Shown one piece after another: positions 8,554 through 18,713 of a DNA stretch of 64,000 bases (positions are counted from its first letter, which is position 1; the number at the start of each line of letters is the position of its first letter). The notes beneath the pieces are model-generated. The model had not been told where the DNA came from and ran no database searches. It was given only the letters and a program-made list of their open reading frames with translations. The position numbers and the translations under genes were made by a program. Source of the stretch: Pectobacterium polaris (lineage in GTDB: Bacteria; Pseudomonadota; Gammaproteobacteria; Enterobacterales; Enterobacteriaceae); contig NZ_CP017481.1 of NCBI RefSeq assembly GCF_002307355.1, forward strand, positions 1,984,001-2,048,000. The letters run 5' to 3'.

Positions 8554-10212
8554 TTAGTGGGAACTGCCTTTTGATGCGCCGACGCCGGTTTGTGAGCGGA
8601 CAAACTGTGCATGGAAGCGTGCGCGTTCCTGCTGTCCGGCTTCGGAACGATCGGTGATGGAGAAGAACCAGATACCGATAAACGCAACCAGCATCGAGAA
8701 CAGCGCTGGATAATCGTAAGGATAAATAGGCGCAGAATGACCGAGGATTTTCACCCAGATCGTCGGCCCCAGCACCATCAAAATGACAGCCGTCAACAGA
8801 CCTGCCCAACCGCCAATCATCGCACCGCGTGTGGTTAGCTTCGACCAATACATGGAGATGATAATAATCGGGAAGTTACAGCTCGCGGCGATGGAGAACG
8901 CCAGCCCGACCATGAAGGCGATGTTCTGGTTTTCAAACAGGATACCGAGCGAAATAGCCACCACACCCAGCACCAGTACAGTGATTTTCGAGACTTTCAG
9001 CTCATCACGCTCCGTCGCTTTCCCTTTCTTGATCACGTTAGAGTAGAGATCGTGGGATACGGCAGAAGCACCTGCTAGCGTCAGACCGGCGACGACGGCC
9101 AAAATGGTGGCAAAGGCCACGGCGGAGATAAAGCCGAGGAAGAAGTTGCCGCCGACCGCATCAGCCAGATGCACCGCCGCCATGTTATTCCCACCGATGA
9201 GCGCGCCTGTTGCGTCTTTAAACGCAGGGTTAGCGCTGACCAACAGGATGGCACCAAAACCGATGATGAAGGTCAGGAAGTAGAAATAGCCCATGAAGCC
9301 TGTGGCGTAGAACACGCTTTTTCGTGCTTCTTTCGCATCGCTGACGGTGAAGAAACGCATCAGAATGTGTGGAAGACCAGCCGTACCGAACATCAGTCCT
9401 AACCCGAGAGATAACGCGGATATCGGATCAGAAACCAGTCCGCCGGGACTCATGATAGCCGCCCCTTTCGGGTGAACCGCCATCGCCTGTTTGAACAGCG
9501 CATCAAAGCTGAAACCCACGGATTTCATGACCATAATGGCCATGAAGGTGGCACCAAATAGTAGCAGGACGGCTTTAATAATCTGTACCCATGTGGTGGC
9601 GAGCATGCCGCCAAACATCACGTACATCACCATCAGAATACCGACCAGCACCACCGCCACATGGTAGTTGAGGCCGAACAGCAGTTCGATGAGTTTCCCC
9701 GCGCCCACCATCTGTGCGATGAGGTACAGGGCCACAACCACCAGCGAACCACAGGCGGAAAGGCTACGGATCGGGCGCTGTTGCAAACGGTAGGATGCGA
9801 CGTCAGCAAAGGTATAACGCCCGAGGTTGCGCAGCCGCTCTGCGATCAGAAACAGAATAATTGGCCAGCCGACCAAAAAGCCGAGTGAGTAAATCAATCC
9901 GTCGTAGCCGGAGGTATAGACCAGCGCAGAAATACCGAGGAAGGATGCAGCGGACATGTAGTCGCCCGCAATCGCCAGCCCGTTCTGGAAGCCAGTGATG
10001 TTGCCGCCCGCCGTATAGTAATCACTACGCGAACGCGTTTTCTTCGACGCCCAGTAGGTGATATACAGCGTGCCGCCGACGAACAGCAGAAACATCACGA
10101 TGGCCTGAATATTCAACGGCTGGCGCTGGATATCCCCCGTGAGGGCATCCGCTGCCCACGCAAGCACGGGCAGCGTCAAAAGCCCGAACAGCATCATAAA
10201 GCGTATTTTCAT
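8554..10212 (-). CDS. actP: cation/acetate symporter ActP
   Basis: The 552-residue product belongs to the sodium:solute symporter family. It has an N-terminal cleavable signal-like segment ([12 protein letters not shown]) as in E. coli ActP, then about 13 hydrophobic helices and conserved blocks such as [20 protein letters not shown] and [18 protein letters not shown]. It takes up acetate and glycolate under low external concentrations. Its ATG overlaps the yjcH stop by 4 bases, and it is the last gene of acs-yjcH-actP. Confidence 0.95.
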   Translation of the reverse strand: MKIRFMMLFGLLTLPVLAWAADALTGDIQRQPLNIQAIVMFLLFVGGTLYITYWASKKTRSRSDYYTAGGNITGFQNGLAIAGDYMSAASFLGISALVYTSGYDGLIYSLGFLVGWPIILFLIAERLRNLGRYTFADVASYRLQQRPIRSLSACGSLVVVALYLIAQMVGAGKLIELLFGLNYHVAVVLVGILMVMYVMFGGMLATTWVQIIKAVLLLFGATFMAIMVMKSVGFSFDALFKQAMAVHPKGAAIMSPGGLVSDPISALSLGLGLMFGTAGLPHILMRFFTVSDAKEARKSVFYATGFMGYFYFLTFIIGFGAILLVSANPAFKDATGALIGGNNMAAVHLADAVGGNFFLGFISAVAFATILAVVAGLTLAGASAVSHDLYSNVIKKGKATERDELKVSKITVLVLGVVAISLGILFENQNIAFMVGLAFSIAASCNFPIIIISMYWSKLTTRGAMIGGWAGLLTAVILMVLGPTIWVKILGHSAPIYPYDYPALFSMLVAFIGIWFFSITDRSEAGQQERARFHAQFVRSQTGVGASKGSSH

Positions 10213-10520
10213 TGCTTTACCTCATCCAGTAACTGCTTGGTCAGACGATCAAATTCACCGTTAGCGCGATACACATAAACGCCGGTCAGAATGAAGGAAA
10301 TCGCAATCAATCCCACACCAATCGGAATGCCGCGGGTAATGCTGGAACCTGGAGCGATCGGCGTTCCCAGCCAGCCAGGTGCAAAGGCGATCAACAGAAT
10401 AAAGCCGACATAAAGCACCAGCATGATGAGTGAAAGGAAAGCGGCAAAACGCTGTCGCTTGTTGACCAGTTCTCTGAATAAGGGGTGACTTTCAATCCGT
10501 TGATAAATGGCATCATTCAT
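10209..10520 (-). CDS. yjcH: DUF485 inner membrane protein YjcH
   Basis: The start is set at the ATG at 10520, with GGAGA upstream, giving 103 residues, close to the E. coli protein. The sequence ([19 protein letters not shown], then two membrane helices [20 protein letters not shown] and [20 protein letters not shown]) is typical DUF485. It is always coupled to actP; the exact role is unknown, probably a helper of the symporter. Confidence 0.92.
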   Translation of the reverse strand: MNDAIYQRIESHPLFRELVNKRQRFAAFLSLIMLVLYVGFILLIAFAPGWLGTPIAPGSSITRGIPIGVGLIAISFILTGVYVYRANGEFDRLTKQLLDEVKQ

Positions 10521-10589
10521 CGTAAGTCTCCAGTAATCTGTAGGGTTGAGTGCTACCGCGACGTCACCCTCTGATTTATCGCCACCCAC

Positions 10590-10622
10590 ATTCCCGCAAG
10601 CCACATCATGGCTTACGGGAAT
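10590..10622. other. intercistronic inverted repeat between acs and yjcH
   Basis: The arms ATTCCCGcaAGCC and GGCTtaCGGGAAT surround a 7-base loop in the gap between the acs stop and the yjcH start. There is no strong T-run. It may stabilise the acs part of the mRNA or act as a partial terminator. Confidence 0.55.
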
Positions 10623-10645
10623 GAAGAGAGTGGTGGGTCAGGGGG

Positions 10646-12607
10646 TTATTGAGAGGCGGTACTCATAGCCTGCTTTTCTTCGAGCAGTTTTTCGACGACG
10701 CCAGGATCGGCCAGCGTTGAGGTATCCCCCAGATTGCTGGTGTCACCGGCGGCGATCTTACGCAAAATACGACGCATGATTTTGCCGGACCGCGTTTTTG
10801 GTAAAGAGTCAGTCCAGTGCAGGATGTCCGGTGTAGCAATCGGACCGATTTCCTTACGCACCCAGTTGCGGACTTCCGTATACAGCTCGCTGGACGGCTC
10901 TTCGCCGTGGTTCAGCGTGATGTAAGCGTAAATAGCCTGCCCTTTCATATGGTGCGGGATGCCGACCACGGCGGCTTCGGCAATCTTGGGGTGTGCAACG
11001 AGCGCTGATTCGATTTCCGCTGTCCCCAGACGGTGCCCGGAAACGTTCAGCACGTCGTCAACGCGACCCGTGATCCAGTAATAGCCATCTTCGTCACGGC
11101 GCGCGCCGTCACCGCTGAAGTACATGCCTTTAAAGGTAGAGAAATAGGTTTGCTCGAAGCGATCGTGATCGCCAAACAGGGTTCTTGCCTGACCCGGCCA
11201 GGAATCCACGATGACCAGATTGCCTTCAGCGGTGCCTTCTTGCGGGTTGCCGAGGTTATCGACGAGCGCAGGCTGTACACCGAAGAACGGACGCGTCGCG
11301 GAACCGGCTTTCGGCTCAATCGCGCCCGGCAGCGGGGTGATCATGAAGCCGCCCGTCTCTGTCTGCCACCAGGTATCGACGATGGGGCATTTACTATTGC
11401 CGATTTTTTTGAAATACCACTCCCAGGCTTCTGGGTTGATTGGCTCACCGACGGAACCCATGATCCTGAGGGATTCACGCGATGTGCCCTCGATCGCTTT
11501 ATCACCTTCCGCCATCAGTGCGCGGATCGCAGTTGGAGCGGTATAAAGGATGTTGACCTTATGCTTATCGACTACTTGCGCCATGCGGCTGGCGTCCGGC
11601 CAGGTTGGTACACCTTCGAACATCAGCGTAATCGCACCGCATGCCAGCGGGCCATAAAGCAGGTAACTGTGCCCCGTGACCCAGCCAACGTCCGCCGTAC
11701 ACCAGTAAATGTCGCCGGGATGGTAGTCGAAGACATATTTGAAGGTCAGCGCGGCATAAACCAGATAGCCGCCAGTAGTGTGCAGTACGCCTTTGGGTTT
11801 CCCCGTCGAACCTGACGTATAAAGGATAAAGAGCGGGTCTTCCGCGTTCATCTCTTCTGGCGGGCAATGGTCGTCTGCTTTTTCAACCAGATCGTGCCAC
11901 CACAGATCGCGTCCTTCCTGCCATTCATTGATCTTACCCGTACGACGGAAAACGATAACGCTGGAAATGGTGGTGACGTTCGGGTTCTTTAACGCTTCAT
12001 CAATATTCTTCTTCAGCGGAATCACGCGTCCGGCGCGTACGCCTTCATCGGCAGTGATGACCAGCTTGGCATTGGAATCGATGATACGCCCGGAAATCGC
12101 TTCGGGAGAGAAGCCCCCGAAGATCACCGAATGAATCGCCCCGATTCTGGCGCAGGCCAGCATTGCCACAGCCGCTTCCGGCACCATCGGCATATAAATG
12201 GCAACAACATCGCCTTTTTTGACGCCCTGCGACTTCAGCACATTGGCGAAGCGGCACACGGACTGATGCAGTTCGCGGTAGGTGACTTTTTTACTTTCTG
12301 TCGCGTCATCCCCTTCCCAGATAATGGCGGTTTGATCGCCACGCTCGGCCAGATGGCGATCCAGGCAGTTTGCTGCCACATTTAATGTACCGTCTTCAAA
12401 CCAGCGAATGCGGATGTGGCCGGGATCGAATGAGGTGTTCTTGATCGTTTCATAGGGTTTGATCCAATCGACGATCTTTCCCTGCTCACCCCAAAAGGCG
12501 GCGGGATCGTCAACGGACAGCCGATACATATTTTTGTATTGCTGGGCATTTATCAGTGCATTTTCCGCAATGGCGGCGGGAATGGCGTGTTTATTATGTT
12601 GTGTCAT
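10646..12607 (-). CDS. acs: acetyl-CoA synthetase (AMP-forming)
   Basis: The 653-residue adenylate-forming enzyme converts acetate, ATP and CoA to acetyl-CoA. The phosphate-binding loop [12 protein letters not shown], the WWQTETGG core and the C-terminal [11 protein letters not shown] motif are intact. Lys609 in that last motif is the catalytic lysine known to be acetylated in this family. First gene of the acetate-scavenging operon with yjcH and actP. A CRP-like site lies about 190 bases upstream, consistent with the known cAMP-CRP control of acs. Confidence 0.97.
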   Translation of the reverse strand: MTQHNKHAIPAAIAENALINAQQYKNMYRLSVDDPAAFWGEQGKIVDWIKPYETIKNTSFDPGHIRIRWFEDGTLNVAANCLDRHLAERGDQTAIIWEGDDATESKKVTYRELHQSVCRFANVLKSQGVKKGDVVAIYMPMVPEAAVAMLACARIGAIHSVIFGGFSPEAISGRIIDSNAKLVITADEGVRAGRVIPLKKNIDEALKNPNVTTISSVIVFRRTGKINEWQEGRDLWWHDLVEKADDHCPPEEMNAEDPLFILYTSGSTGKPKGVLHTTGGYLVYAALTFKYVFDYHPGDIYWCTADVGWVTGHSYLLYGPLACGAITLMFEGVPTWPDASRMAQVVDKHKVNILYTAPTAIRALMAEGDKAIEGTSRESLRIMGSVGEPINPEAWEWYFKKIGNSKCPIVDTWWQTETGGFMITPLPGAIEPKAGSATRPFFGVQPALVDNLGNPQEGTAEGNLVIVDSWPGQARTLFGDHDRFEQTYFSTFKGMYFSGDGARRDEDGYYWITGRVDDVLNVSGHRLGTAEIESALVAHPKIAEAAVVGIPHHMKGQAIYAYITLNHGEEPSSELYTEVRNWVRKEIGPIATPDILHWTDSLPKTRSGKIMRRILRKIAAGDTSNLGDTSTLADPGVVEKLLEEKQAMSTASQ

Positions 12608-13508
12608 AGCGCTTCTCCTTAAACATGTTAATGCTATGTCAAATAATGGTTAATTCTAGTTAACCAGTTATCTTTGTTTCTTTTTTGCGCGATTGATCAC
12701 GCAATGCAGGAAAAGCAGCGGGGCATTACTTAAAAGATAGTCTTTCGGCTCAGAAAACAGGCAAGTTTTTCGTGGTAGCCAAAATGCAGTAAGTGATGTA
12801 TGTCACAATATGACTGCCAGCAGAATTATCAGGGCTGTTATAATGTCATAAACGATCAATTCATTGTTTTCAATAGATTATATCTATTGTTATCAAGTTT
12901 TTGATCGCCCTTTACGATCAAAAGGCATAAAGATCCCGCTTATTCAGCCGATAGTAAAAATCCTGTTCAGAGTATATTCCTACGTAGGCCAGCTATTTAG
13001 CGCGTTCAACTATGATTGATGTGTTGAATTTTTGTTCCAGTTGTTAATTATATGTAGGCTATTAATGAAATAGATTTATCTGATTATCAACGGGCAGATA
13101 AGTGTGAATAATCTACACTTTAGGTGGGTTCCACAGCACAGATGTGAGCTTTCTTAAAAAGCGTAAAGATGTCGTGTGCTAGCCGCTAAAAAAAGAAAAA
13201 TTAAGTGTTATTTTTTGTGTCTGATTCAGAAATATCCGGTTTCCAAAAATAAATAACAGAGATATACCCAACATCACTGACGCTGAGTAAGGCGGCAGAT
13301 GTTTGAGCCCCGGTAGCATGAGAACGTGTAAACGGTTCCGGTTAGCGAAATTCACTATTTTCACTAGGTGATTTTCTGGGGTGGGGAAGAACACGATTAG
13401 TCCGGAAACCTTTTAAATTCCGGTAGGTTGATTGCTTATCAATGGTGCGCCGTGGCGTCATGGCGCGCTGTGAGATATCTTTTTACATAGCATGATGCAG
13501 AGGAAACA
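12608..13508. other. 901-base AT-rich non-coding region between acs and the PAS-like gene
   Basis: Apart from the CRP-like site I see no gene in this divergent gap. A 71-codon minus-strand frame at 13179-13394 has no recognisable similarity and no convincing ribosome site. The right end holds the ribosome site AGAGGAAACA directly before the ATG at 13509. The length suggests complex control of acs and the small downstream gene. Confidence 0.5.
12792..12807. promoter_or_regulatory. CRP-like site upstream of acs
   Basis: AGTGA-TGTATG-TCACA matches 9 of 10 core positions of the CRP consensus TGTGA-N6-TCACA. It lies 185-200 bases before the acs start, a distance suited to a far-upstream acs promoter as in E. 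coli. Operator call by eye only. Confidence 0.65.
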
Positions 13509-13901
13509 ATGAGTCTGATATTTGGCCGGAATGAGATTTTAGGCATGCTTTCTCAACCAGTTCAGAATGATAGACGTGCAGTGGCGGTGATTGACGAGAA
13601 ATGTAAGGTCGTCTGTGCGAATTCTGCCTTCAACGCCCATTTTGGATTGCGTGCTGAAATGAATACGCCCGTCTCAATTGATGATGTACTCCCTATCAAC
13701 GTGAAGTTTGCCTATCACGATTTTATGACGAATTCCAACATGTTGAGTACGCGTGTGGTCTCGGATTTGTTGTCTGATGGCTTTACCAAAAAGCAGCTAA
13801 GTACGCTGTCTTTTTCGAAGCTGAACGTTGAAAATCGAGTGCTTTCTCTGCTGATCCTAAACCAGGATGCGGTTGAGCCTTCGACAAATCTGGCATCGTA
13901 A
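13509..13901 (+). CDS. small PAS-like protein, unknown function
   Basis: The 130-residue protein is preceded by a good ribosome site (AGAGGAAACA). Residues about 22-45 (DRRAVAVIDEKCKVVCANSAF, then NAHFGL) match the start of a PAS domain. The rest has alternating beta strands (ENRVLSLLILNQDA) without an output domain, so it would be a free PAS-like sensor or adaptor. No conserved partner is adjacent: 901 non-coding bases lie upstream and 631 downstream. The PAS call is by pattern and is moderate. Confidence 0.6.
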   Translation: MSLIFGRNEILGMLSQPVQNDRRAVAVIDEKCKVVCANSAFNAHFGLRAEMNTPVSIDDVLPINVKFAYHDFMTNSNMLSTRVVSDLLSDGFTKKQLSTLSFSKLNVENRVLSLLILNQDAVEPSTNLAS

Positions 13902-14105
13902 GCTTGAATCATCGGAGATTATCTGGCCGGAAGACTCGAGGTGTGTATTGATATCCGCTGACGGCCAGCAGAACGATAAAGCAACACGTAGCTTTTGTGG
14001 ATGGAGAATAAAAAGCGTTCTTTATTAACCGGAATGATGTGAAAAATTAATAAAAATAGACGGTTAACTATTTTATTGCATATATTATGCTTGTTTAAAA
14101 TAATC

Positions 14106-14121
14106 AGCGAAACGTTTCGCT
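14106..14121. promoter_or_regulatory. perfect 16-bp palindrome of LacI/PurR-operator type
   Basis: AGCGAAACGTTTCGCT is a perfect palindrome centred on CG, like operators of the LacI/GalR family (PurR sites have the same AAACGTTT core). It sits in the 631-base gap between the PAS-like gene and the TonB receptor. No LacI-family gene is adjacent, so a global regulator such as PurR is the likeliest reader. Confidence 0.5.
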
Positions 14122-14422
14122 CTTATCCAGCCCTGCCTCTTGCCTATTCATCACTTTCCTCTTCCTGCTCGTAAATTACTCCTTTTAAACATCATGGTTT
14201 ATTAAACGCTGGCAATAAGCTCTGTAAATTTTCTTTATTTTTAGCGTGTTGAATCCGAAAGGATGACGAATAAATAAGTAGACTGTCGTCTAATTATGGA
14301 TATGGTTGAGCCTATATAGCGTTTATCGCCATATAGCACGTTTTGATAAAGATGACGTCAGTTTTTTATTAGTCACCGTATAGGTTTACCAATAGCGGCA
14401 ACGTATTTTCCCTAATAGTTCT

Positions 14423-14441
14423 GATTGATAACGATTACTTT
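14423..14441. promoter_or_regulatory. weak Fur-like site upstream of the TonB receptor
   Basis: ATTGATAACGATTAC matches about 11 of 15 positions of the Fur consensus core. It lies about 95 bases before the receptor start, where iron control is expected. The rest of the 13902-14532 gap is AT-rich with no gene visible. Confidence 0.4.
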
Positions 14442-14532
14442 AATTATTTTTCGATTTCTGGTTCCCCTTTTTACTCTTTCAATTGGCATAGCTTCTGAAA
14501 ACAAGTCTTTCTTATGCGATAGGGGATAAGTC

Positions 14533-16902
14533 ATGGTTAAATTCCGTACCCACCTATTGGCGCGTACTTTACGTGCCGGGGTACTTGGGGCATCGTTTGC
14601 CTCAGTGCTGCCAATGGCGGCGGTTTATGCCGCGTCAGCGGCACCTGTCCAGCAATACGCGGTGTCGTCTGGCCCGCTCAATCAGGTGCTCAATCAATTT
14701 GCCCAACAGGCTGGTGTATTACTGTCTTATGATCCGGCAGCCGTGGCGGGTAAGCGCGGTACGGGGTTGCAGGGGAACTATAGCGTTGAGCAGGGTTTCC
14801 AGCAGATTCTCAGCAACAGCGGCCTGAGCGCACAATACAGTGCCGATGGCAGCGTGACGCTAGTGCAGCGCACGGCGAGTGAGCCTGTTTCCGTTTCAGC
14901 TCCTGTTACCGCTAAAAACGATCGGATCGTCGTCACCGCTCCACCGAATACGGCAATGAAGCTGGATGTGCCGATTTCAGAGACGCCACGTGCGGTTGCT
15001 GTTGTGACGGAGAAGCAGATCGAAGAGCGCGGCGCGCAGAAGATCGATCAGGCGCTGCGCTATAGCAGCGGTATTCTCGCGACGCCATACGGGCCGGACA
15101 ATAAAGCCGAATGGGTGACTATTCGTGGATTTAGCGATCAGTCCCGGTTCCAAAATGGCCTGGCGACGCTGAATGAAGATGGATTCTACGGCCAGCAGAT
15201 TGAGCCGTTCGGCGTCGAGCGTATTGAAGTCCTGAAAGGCCCAGCCTCCGTGCTGTACGGGCAAAACCCGCCGGGCGGTCTGGTTAACGTCATCTCCAAA
15301 CGACCAACGCGTTTGCCGCAGGGGAAAGTCGAGCTGGAATATGGCTCTAATGATTATCGCCATCTGGCTGTCGATAGCGCAGGTCCGTTAAATGATGATG
15401 GCTCAGTGCTGTATCGGGTTGTTGCGCTAGCGCGTGATACCTCGGGCGAGATGGATTTCTCGAAGAGTAAGCGCCTTTATCTGGCACCGAGCGTCACGTT
15501 CCTCGGAGAAGACACGGAACTGACCGTATTAGCCAGCTACATGGATACGAAATCCGACACGACCAACGGCTTTAAGCTGCCATACGGTACACTACAGGGC
15601 ACACCGTTTGGCAAAGTCGGCTATAAAACGTCGCTGGGCGAACCGGGTATGAACCGCCACGATACCCGGCAGTTCACTCTGGGCTATGAATTCACGCATC
15701 ATCTGAACGACACCTGGACGTTCCACCAGAATGTGAATTACACCTATCTGAATTTGGATCTGCGCAATGCTTATGCGCTGAGTATGGCTAATGATCGTCA
15801 GGCTAACCGTGGGCTGACCTACCGTGACGGCTTTGCGCAAAACTGGGCTACCGATAACCGTTTAGTGGGTGAATGGCAGTGGGAAGACATTGAAAATACC
15901 CTGCTGCTTGGGTTCGACTACCGCCGTGCTAATACACAAAGCCGCGATGGAAACCTGTACGCCTTTGGTAGCCCTATCGACATCTTTAATCCGGTTTACG
16001 GCAACTATACGTCGCCGGACAGCCAACTGTTTGCTCACCGCTCTGGCCGCCATCAGACCGGGTATTATGTTCAGAACCAGATTAAGTATGACGAGCGTCT
16101 GATCTTCTTGCTGGGTGGACGTTACGACGTGGCGAAGTCTCGCGACCGTAATTTTTCATCAGGCGCGGATACTCGCACCGACGATACCAAATTTACCAAG
16201 ACTGCTGGGGTAATGTACCTGTTTGATAACGGTATTTCCCCTTACGTCAGCTACTCGGAATCGTTCTTGCCAGTGTCGGGTCGTGATGGTTACGAACGTC
16301 CTTATGTGCCGGAAGAAGGCCAGCAGACGGAAGTTGGCGTGAAATATACGCCGGAAGGCTTTAACGGCTATGCTTCTGCTGCCCTGTTTAATCTGGAACA
16401 GAAAAACGTTAAAACGACGGATCCTAAAAACCCAAGCCTGACTATTCAGGCGGGTGAAGCGCGTTCACGCGGCCTTGAATTAGAACTGAGCGGTGAGGTG
16501 TATACCGGTCTGACGCTGACGGCAAACTACACATACAACGAAGTGGAGACGACCAAGTCAGGTACCGTCGGTGAAGTGGGTAAACGCCTACCGGGCCTGC
16601 CTGAACAGATCGTGTCTGGCTGGGCGACTTATGCCTTTAACGGCAAACTGGAAGGATTAAGTATCGGCAGCGGTGTGCGTTATGTTGGCAGCTCTTACGG
16701 TGACATTGCCAATTCGGCGGACATGAAGGTTCCGGCTTATACGCTGTGGGATGCAATGATTGCCTATGATTTCAGCAAAGACTGGCGGTTGCAGGTTAAT
16801 GCAACCAACCTGACAAATCGTGAGTATGTCAGCGCCTGTAACTACTGGTGCTACTACGGTGAAGGCCGTAACGTTAGCGCGAATGTCAGCTATCGCTGGT
16901 AA
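14533..16902 (+). CDS. TonB-dependent ferric siderophore receptor with STN domain
   Basis: The 789-residue outer membrane protein has a signal peptide (to about residue 38, ending AVYAASA). A secretin/TonB short N-terminal domain follows (YAVSSGPLNQVLNQFAQQAG to about residue 115), as in FecA/FpvA/FoxA-type receptors that signal to a FecR partner. Then come the TonB box region (NDRIVVTAP), the plug (GAQKIDQALRYSSGI, LYGQNPPGGLVNVISKRP) and a 22-strand-type barrel ending in the aromatic SYRW. The likely ligand is a hydroxamate-type ferric siderophore, but this cannot be read from the sequence. The adjacent sigma/anti-sigma pair fits surface signalling through the N-terminal domain. Confidence 0.92.
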   Translation: MVKFRTHLLARTLRAGVLGASFASVLPMAAVYAASAAPVQQYAVSSGPLNQVLNQFAQQAGVLLSYDPAAVAGKRGTGLQGNYSVEQGFQQILSNSGLSAQYSADGSVTLVQRTASEPVSVSAPVTAKNDRIVVTAPPNTAMKLDVPISETPRAVAVVTEKQIEERGAQKIDQALRYSSGILATPYGPDNKAEWVTIRGFSDQSRFQNGLATLNEDGFYGQQIEPFGVERIEVLKGPASVLYGQNPPGGLVNVISKRPTRLPQGKVELEYGSNDYRHLAVDSAGPLNDDGSVLYRVVALARDTSGEMDFSKSKRLYLAPSVTFLGEDTELTVLASYMDTKSDTTNGFKLPYGTLQGTPFGKVGYKTSLGEPGMNRHDTRQFTLGYEFTHHLNDTWTFHQNVNYTYLNLDLRNAYALSMANDRQANRGLTYRDGFAQNWATDNRLVGEWQWEDIENTLLLGFDYRRANTQSRDGNLYAFGSPIDIFNPVYGNYTSPDSQLFAHRSGRHQTGYYVQNQIKYDERLIFLLGGRYDVAKSRDRNFSSGADTRTDDTKFTKTAGVMYLFDNGISPYVSYSESFLPVSGRDGYERPYVPEEGQQTEVGVKYTPEGFNGYASAALFNLEQKNVKTTDPKNPSLTIQAGEARSRGLELELSGEVYTGLTLTANYTYNEVETTKSGTVGEVGKRLPGLPEQIVSGWATYAFNGKLEGLSIGSGVRYVGSSYGDIANSADMKVPAYTLWDAMIAYDFSKDWRLQVNATNLTNREYVSACNYWCYYGEGRNVSANVSYRW

Positions 16903-16923
16903 TCCTCCTTCTCGACTCTCACT

Positions 16924-16952
16924 GAAAGAAGCCCTCGGGCTTCTTTCTTTTT
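16924..16952 (+). terminator. rho-independent terminator of the receptor gene
   Basis: GAAAGAAGCCC-TC-GGGCTTCTTTC forms an 11-bp stem followed by TTTTT on the plus strand, 21 bases after the receptor stop. The downstream sigma gene therefore needs its own promoter. Confidence 0.88.
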
Positions 16953-17031
16953 CCATGCAATCCCTACAACGCCCTCCTTTTTCGCGTAATCGGCATGATA
17001 AACGCGAATAGTCGTTGACTTTGCTTTTAAT

Positions 17032-17050
17032 GATAATGAAAATCATTTCA
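17032..17050. promoter_or_regulatory. Fur box upstream of the FecI-type sigma gene
   Basis: GATAATGAAAATCATTTCA matches 15 of 19 positions of the Fur consensus GATAATGATAATCATTATC. It lies 25-43 bases before the sigma start, so iron would repress the fecI-fecR pair. Confidence 0.75.
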
Positions 17051-17074
17051 TTGCTGTCACATTGAGCGAATACC

Positions 17075-17599
17075 GTGAAGAGTCCCGCCGCTGCCTGCCT
17101 CCATCAGCCTGAAACCTTAAACGTTCAGCAGATTTATCATGACCATCATGCTTGGTTACAGGCGTGGCTGCGTCGGCGTTTGGGGTGTTCTCAGCAGGCC
17201 GCAGATCTGGCTCAGGATACGTTTCTGCGTTTGATTTGCCAGCATCAGGCCGATCGCATCCGTGAACCACGTGCCTGGCTGACGACAGTTGCCCACGGGC
17301 TGGTGGTGAATCACTGGCGACGTAAAGACATCGAGAATGCCTATCTTCAAGTGCTGGCAGAGCAAGAGTTTACTTTTTCTCCCTCGCTGGAACAGCAGGC
17401 GATGGTGGTTGATGCGCTGATGGCCATCGACCAAATGCTGGCGACGCTACCGGGCAAAGTGCGTCAGGCATTCTTGCTTGTGCATCTCGATGGCCTGACC
17501 TATCGGCAGGTTGCTGAACAATTAGCCGTTTCCGAGCGGATGGTGAAAAAATATATGGCACAGGCAATGCTGAATTGTCTATTGTGTCAGGACTTATGA
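17075..17599 (+). CDS. FecI-type ECF sigma factor
   Basis: The 174-residue ECF sigma factor starts at GTG. Region 2 is recognisable (QIYHDHHAWLQAWLRRRLGC, DLAQDTFLRL, then REPRAWLTTVAHGLVVNHW) and region 4 (LPGKVRQAFLLVHLDGLTYRQVA, then the helix-turn-helix AEQLAVSERMVKKYMAQA) is intact. This is the iron-starvation FecI subgroup, which transcribes a siderophore receptor when the receptor is occupied. The Fur box in front and the overlapping fecR-like gene behind fit. The regulated receptor is presumably the adjacent upstream one. Confidence 0.9.
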   Translation: MKSPAAACLHQPETLNVQQIYHDHHAWLQAWLRRRLGCSQQAADLAQDTFLRLICQHQADRIREPRAWLTTVAHGLVVNHWRRKDIENAYLQVLAEQEFTFSPSLEQQAMVVDALMAIDQMLATLPGKVRQAFLLVHLDGLTYRQVAEQLAVSERMVKKYMAQAMLNCLLCQDL

Positions 17600-18543
17600 T
17601 TTCCTCTATTACTTCTTCTATTCCGAAAGATGTTCTTCATGCCGCCTCTGAGTGGTATGCCACGCTGTATGACGAAGACTGCTCCGAACACGAGCGTCAG
17701 GCATGGCAGCGATGGTTACATCAGGATGACACTCACCAGCTTGCCTGGCAGCAGGTTGAGCAGATTCACGCCCGTTTCCATGCGGTAGACAGCCAATTAG
17801 CCTCTTCGGTGCTGAGCAAGCGGGGTGGGGAACGTCGGCGCATGCTCAAACTGTTGGCGATTGCCAGCCTTACCGGAGGCGTGGGCTTTAGTCTGCCGTG
17901 GGAAAGCTATGCGGCCGATTACCACACGGGAACGGGCGAAACGCGTGAGCTCAACATCGAAACGGGGATGACCGTCTGGCTCAATACGGATTCGGCATTA
18001 AATCAGCAGGGCGATCCCGCGTTGGCTCAGCCGCTGACGTTTCAATTGCTCAAAGGTGAATTGATGTTGGATAACCGAACGGCTCACGCTGCCCGGTTGA
18101 CCACGCCCCATGGCGATCTCGCGGCTTCTGCGTATTCTTGCCAATTAGCGCTGCGCTATACGTCCGCCCACAGCGTCCTCTCCGTTTTTAGCGGTGAGGT
18201 CTTGCTACAAACGGCAGTACCCGCCGCGCAGCGCGTGACGGCAGGGCAACAGGTGATCTTTACCCGTGACAGGAGCAGCGAACCTGCGCCCGTTGAGAAT
18301 TTCCGCCAGAGCTGGCGCAAAGGACAACTGGTTGCGGATAACATGCCGCTAGGTCAGTTCGTTACTGAAATTGCCCGCTATCACAATGGTTATTTTCATG
18401 TTGATTCCGCAGTGACGATGCTACGGATTTCGGGCGTTTTTCCGCTACATGAAACCGATCGCCTGCTTGACGCCGTTGCACGGACGTTGCCAGTGAAGGT
18501 GACTCGGCGTTTTGCCTGGTGGGTGGATATCCGTCCGAGCTAA
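17596..18543 (+). CDS. FecR-type transmembrane sigma regulator
   Basis: I choose the ATG at 17596, which overlaps the sigma stop as ATGA, giving 315 residues; the longer frame from 17575 begins with a TTG inside the sigma gene. The N-terminal cytoplasmic domain carries the FecR pattern (SEWYATLYDEDCSEHERQAW, QRWLHQDDTHQLAWQQVE). A weak membrane segment follows (LLAIASLTGGVGFSLPW, about 85-102), then the periplasmic FecR domain (YHTGTGETRELNIETGM) and the C-terminal STN-binding region. It would relay the receptor signal to the sigma factor. Confidence 0.9.
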   Translation: MISSITSSIPKDVLHAASEWYATLYDEDCSEHERQAWQRWLHQDDTHQLAWQQVEQIHARFHAVDSQLASSVLSKRGGERRRMLKLLAIASLTGGVGFSLPWESYAADYHTGTGETRELNIETGMTVWLNTDSALNQQGDPALAQPLTFQLLKGELMLDNRTAHAARLTTPHGDLAASAYSCQLALRYTSAHSVLSVFSGEVLLQTAVPAAQRVTAGQQVIFTRDRSSEPAPVENFRQSWRKGQLVADNMPLGQFVTEIARYHNGYFHVDSAVTMLRISGVFPLHETDRLLDAVARTLPVKVTRRFAWWVDIRPS

Positions 18544-18713
18544 AACACGGCTGGTATTTCGCGGGTAAAACACCAAAAATATCCCTCGTTTGTTATCACT
18601 CGCAGAATAGACGTAAATCTGGCGCATATATATCAATCTGTTGGTACCGAAAAAGGCGTAACATACTCCACAAAGAGTACCCTCAGCGTTGCCTCTTCAT
18701 ACGGGATGTCATC

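Noticed and set aside
11033..11815. 260-codon plus-strand frame inside acs
   Set aside because: Antisense shadow of a certain gene with strong codon bias; no family similarity and no ribosome site.
13179..13394. 71-codon minus-strand frame in the acs upstream gap
   Set aside because: No ribosome site, no family pattern, AT-rich non-coding character.
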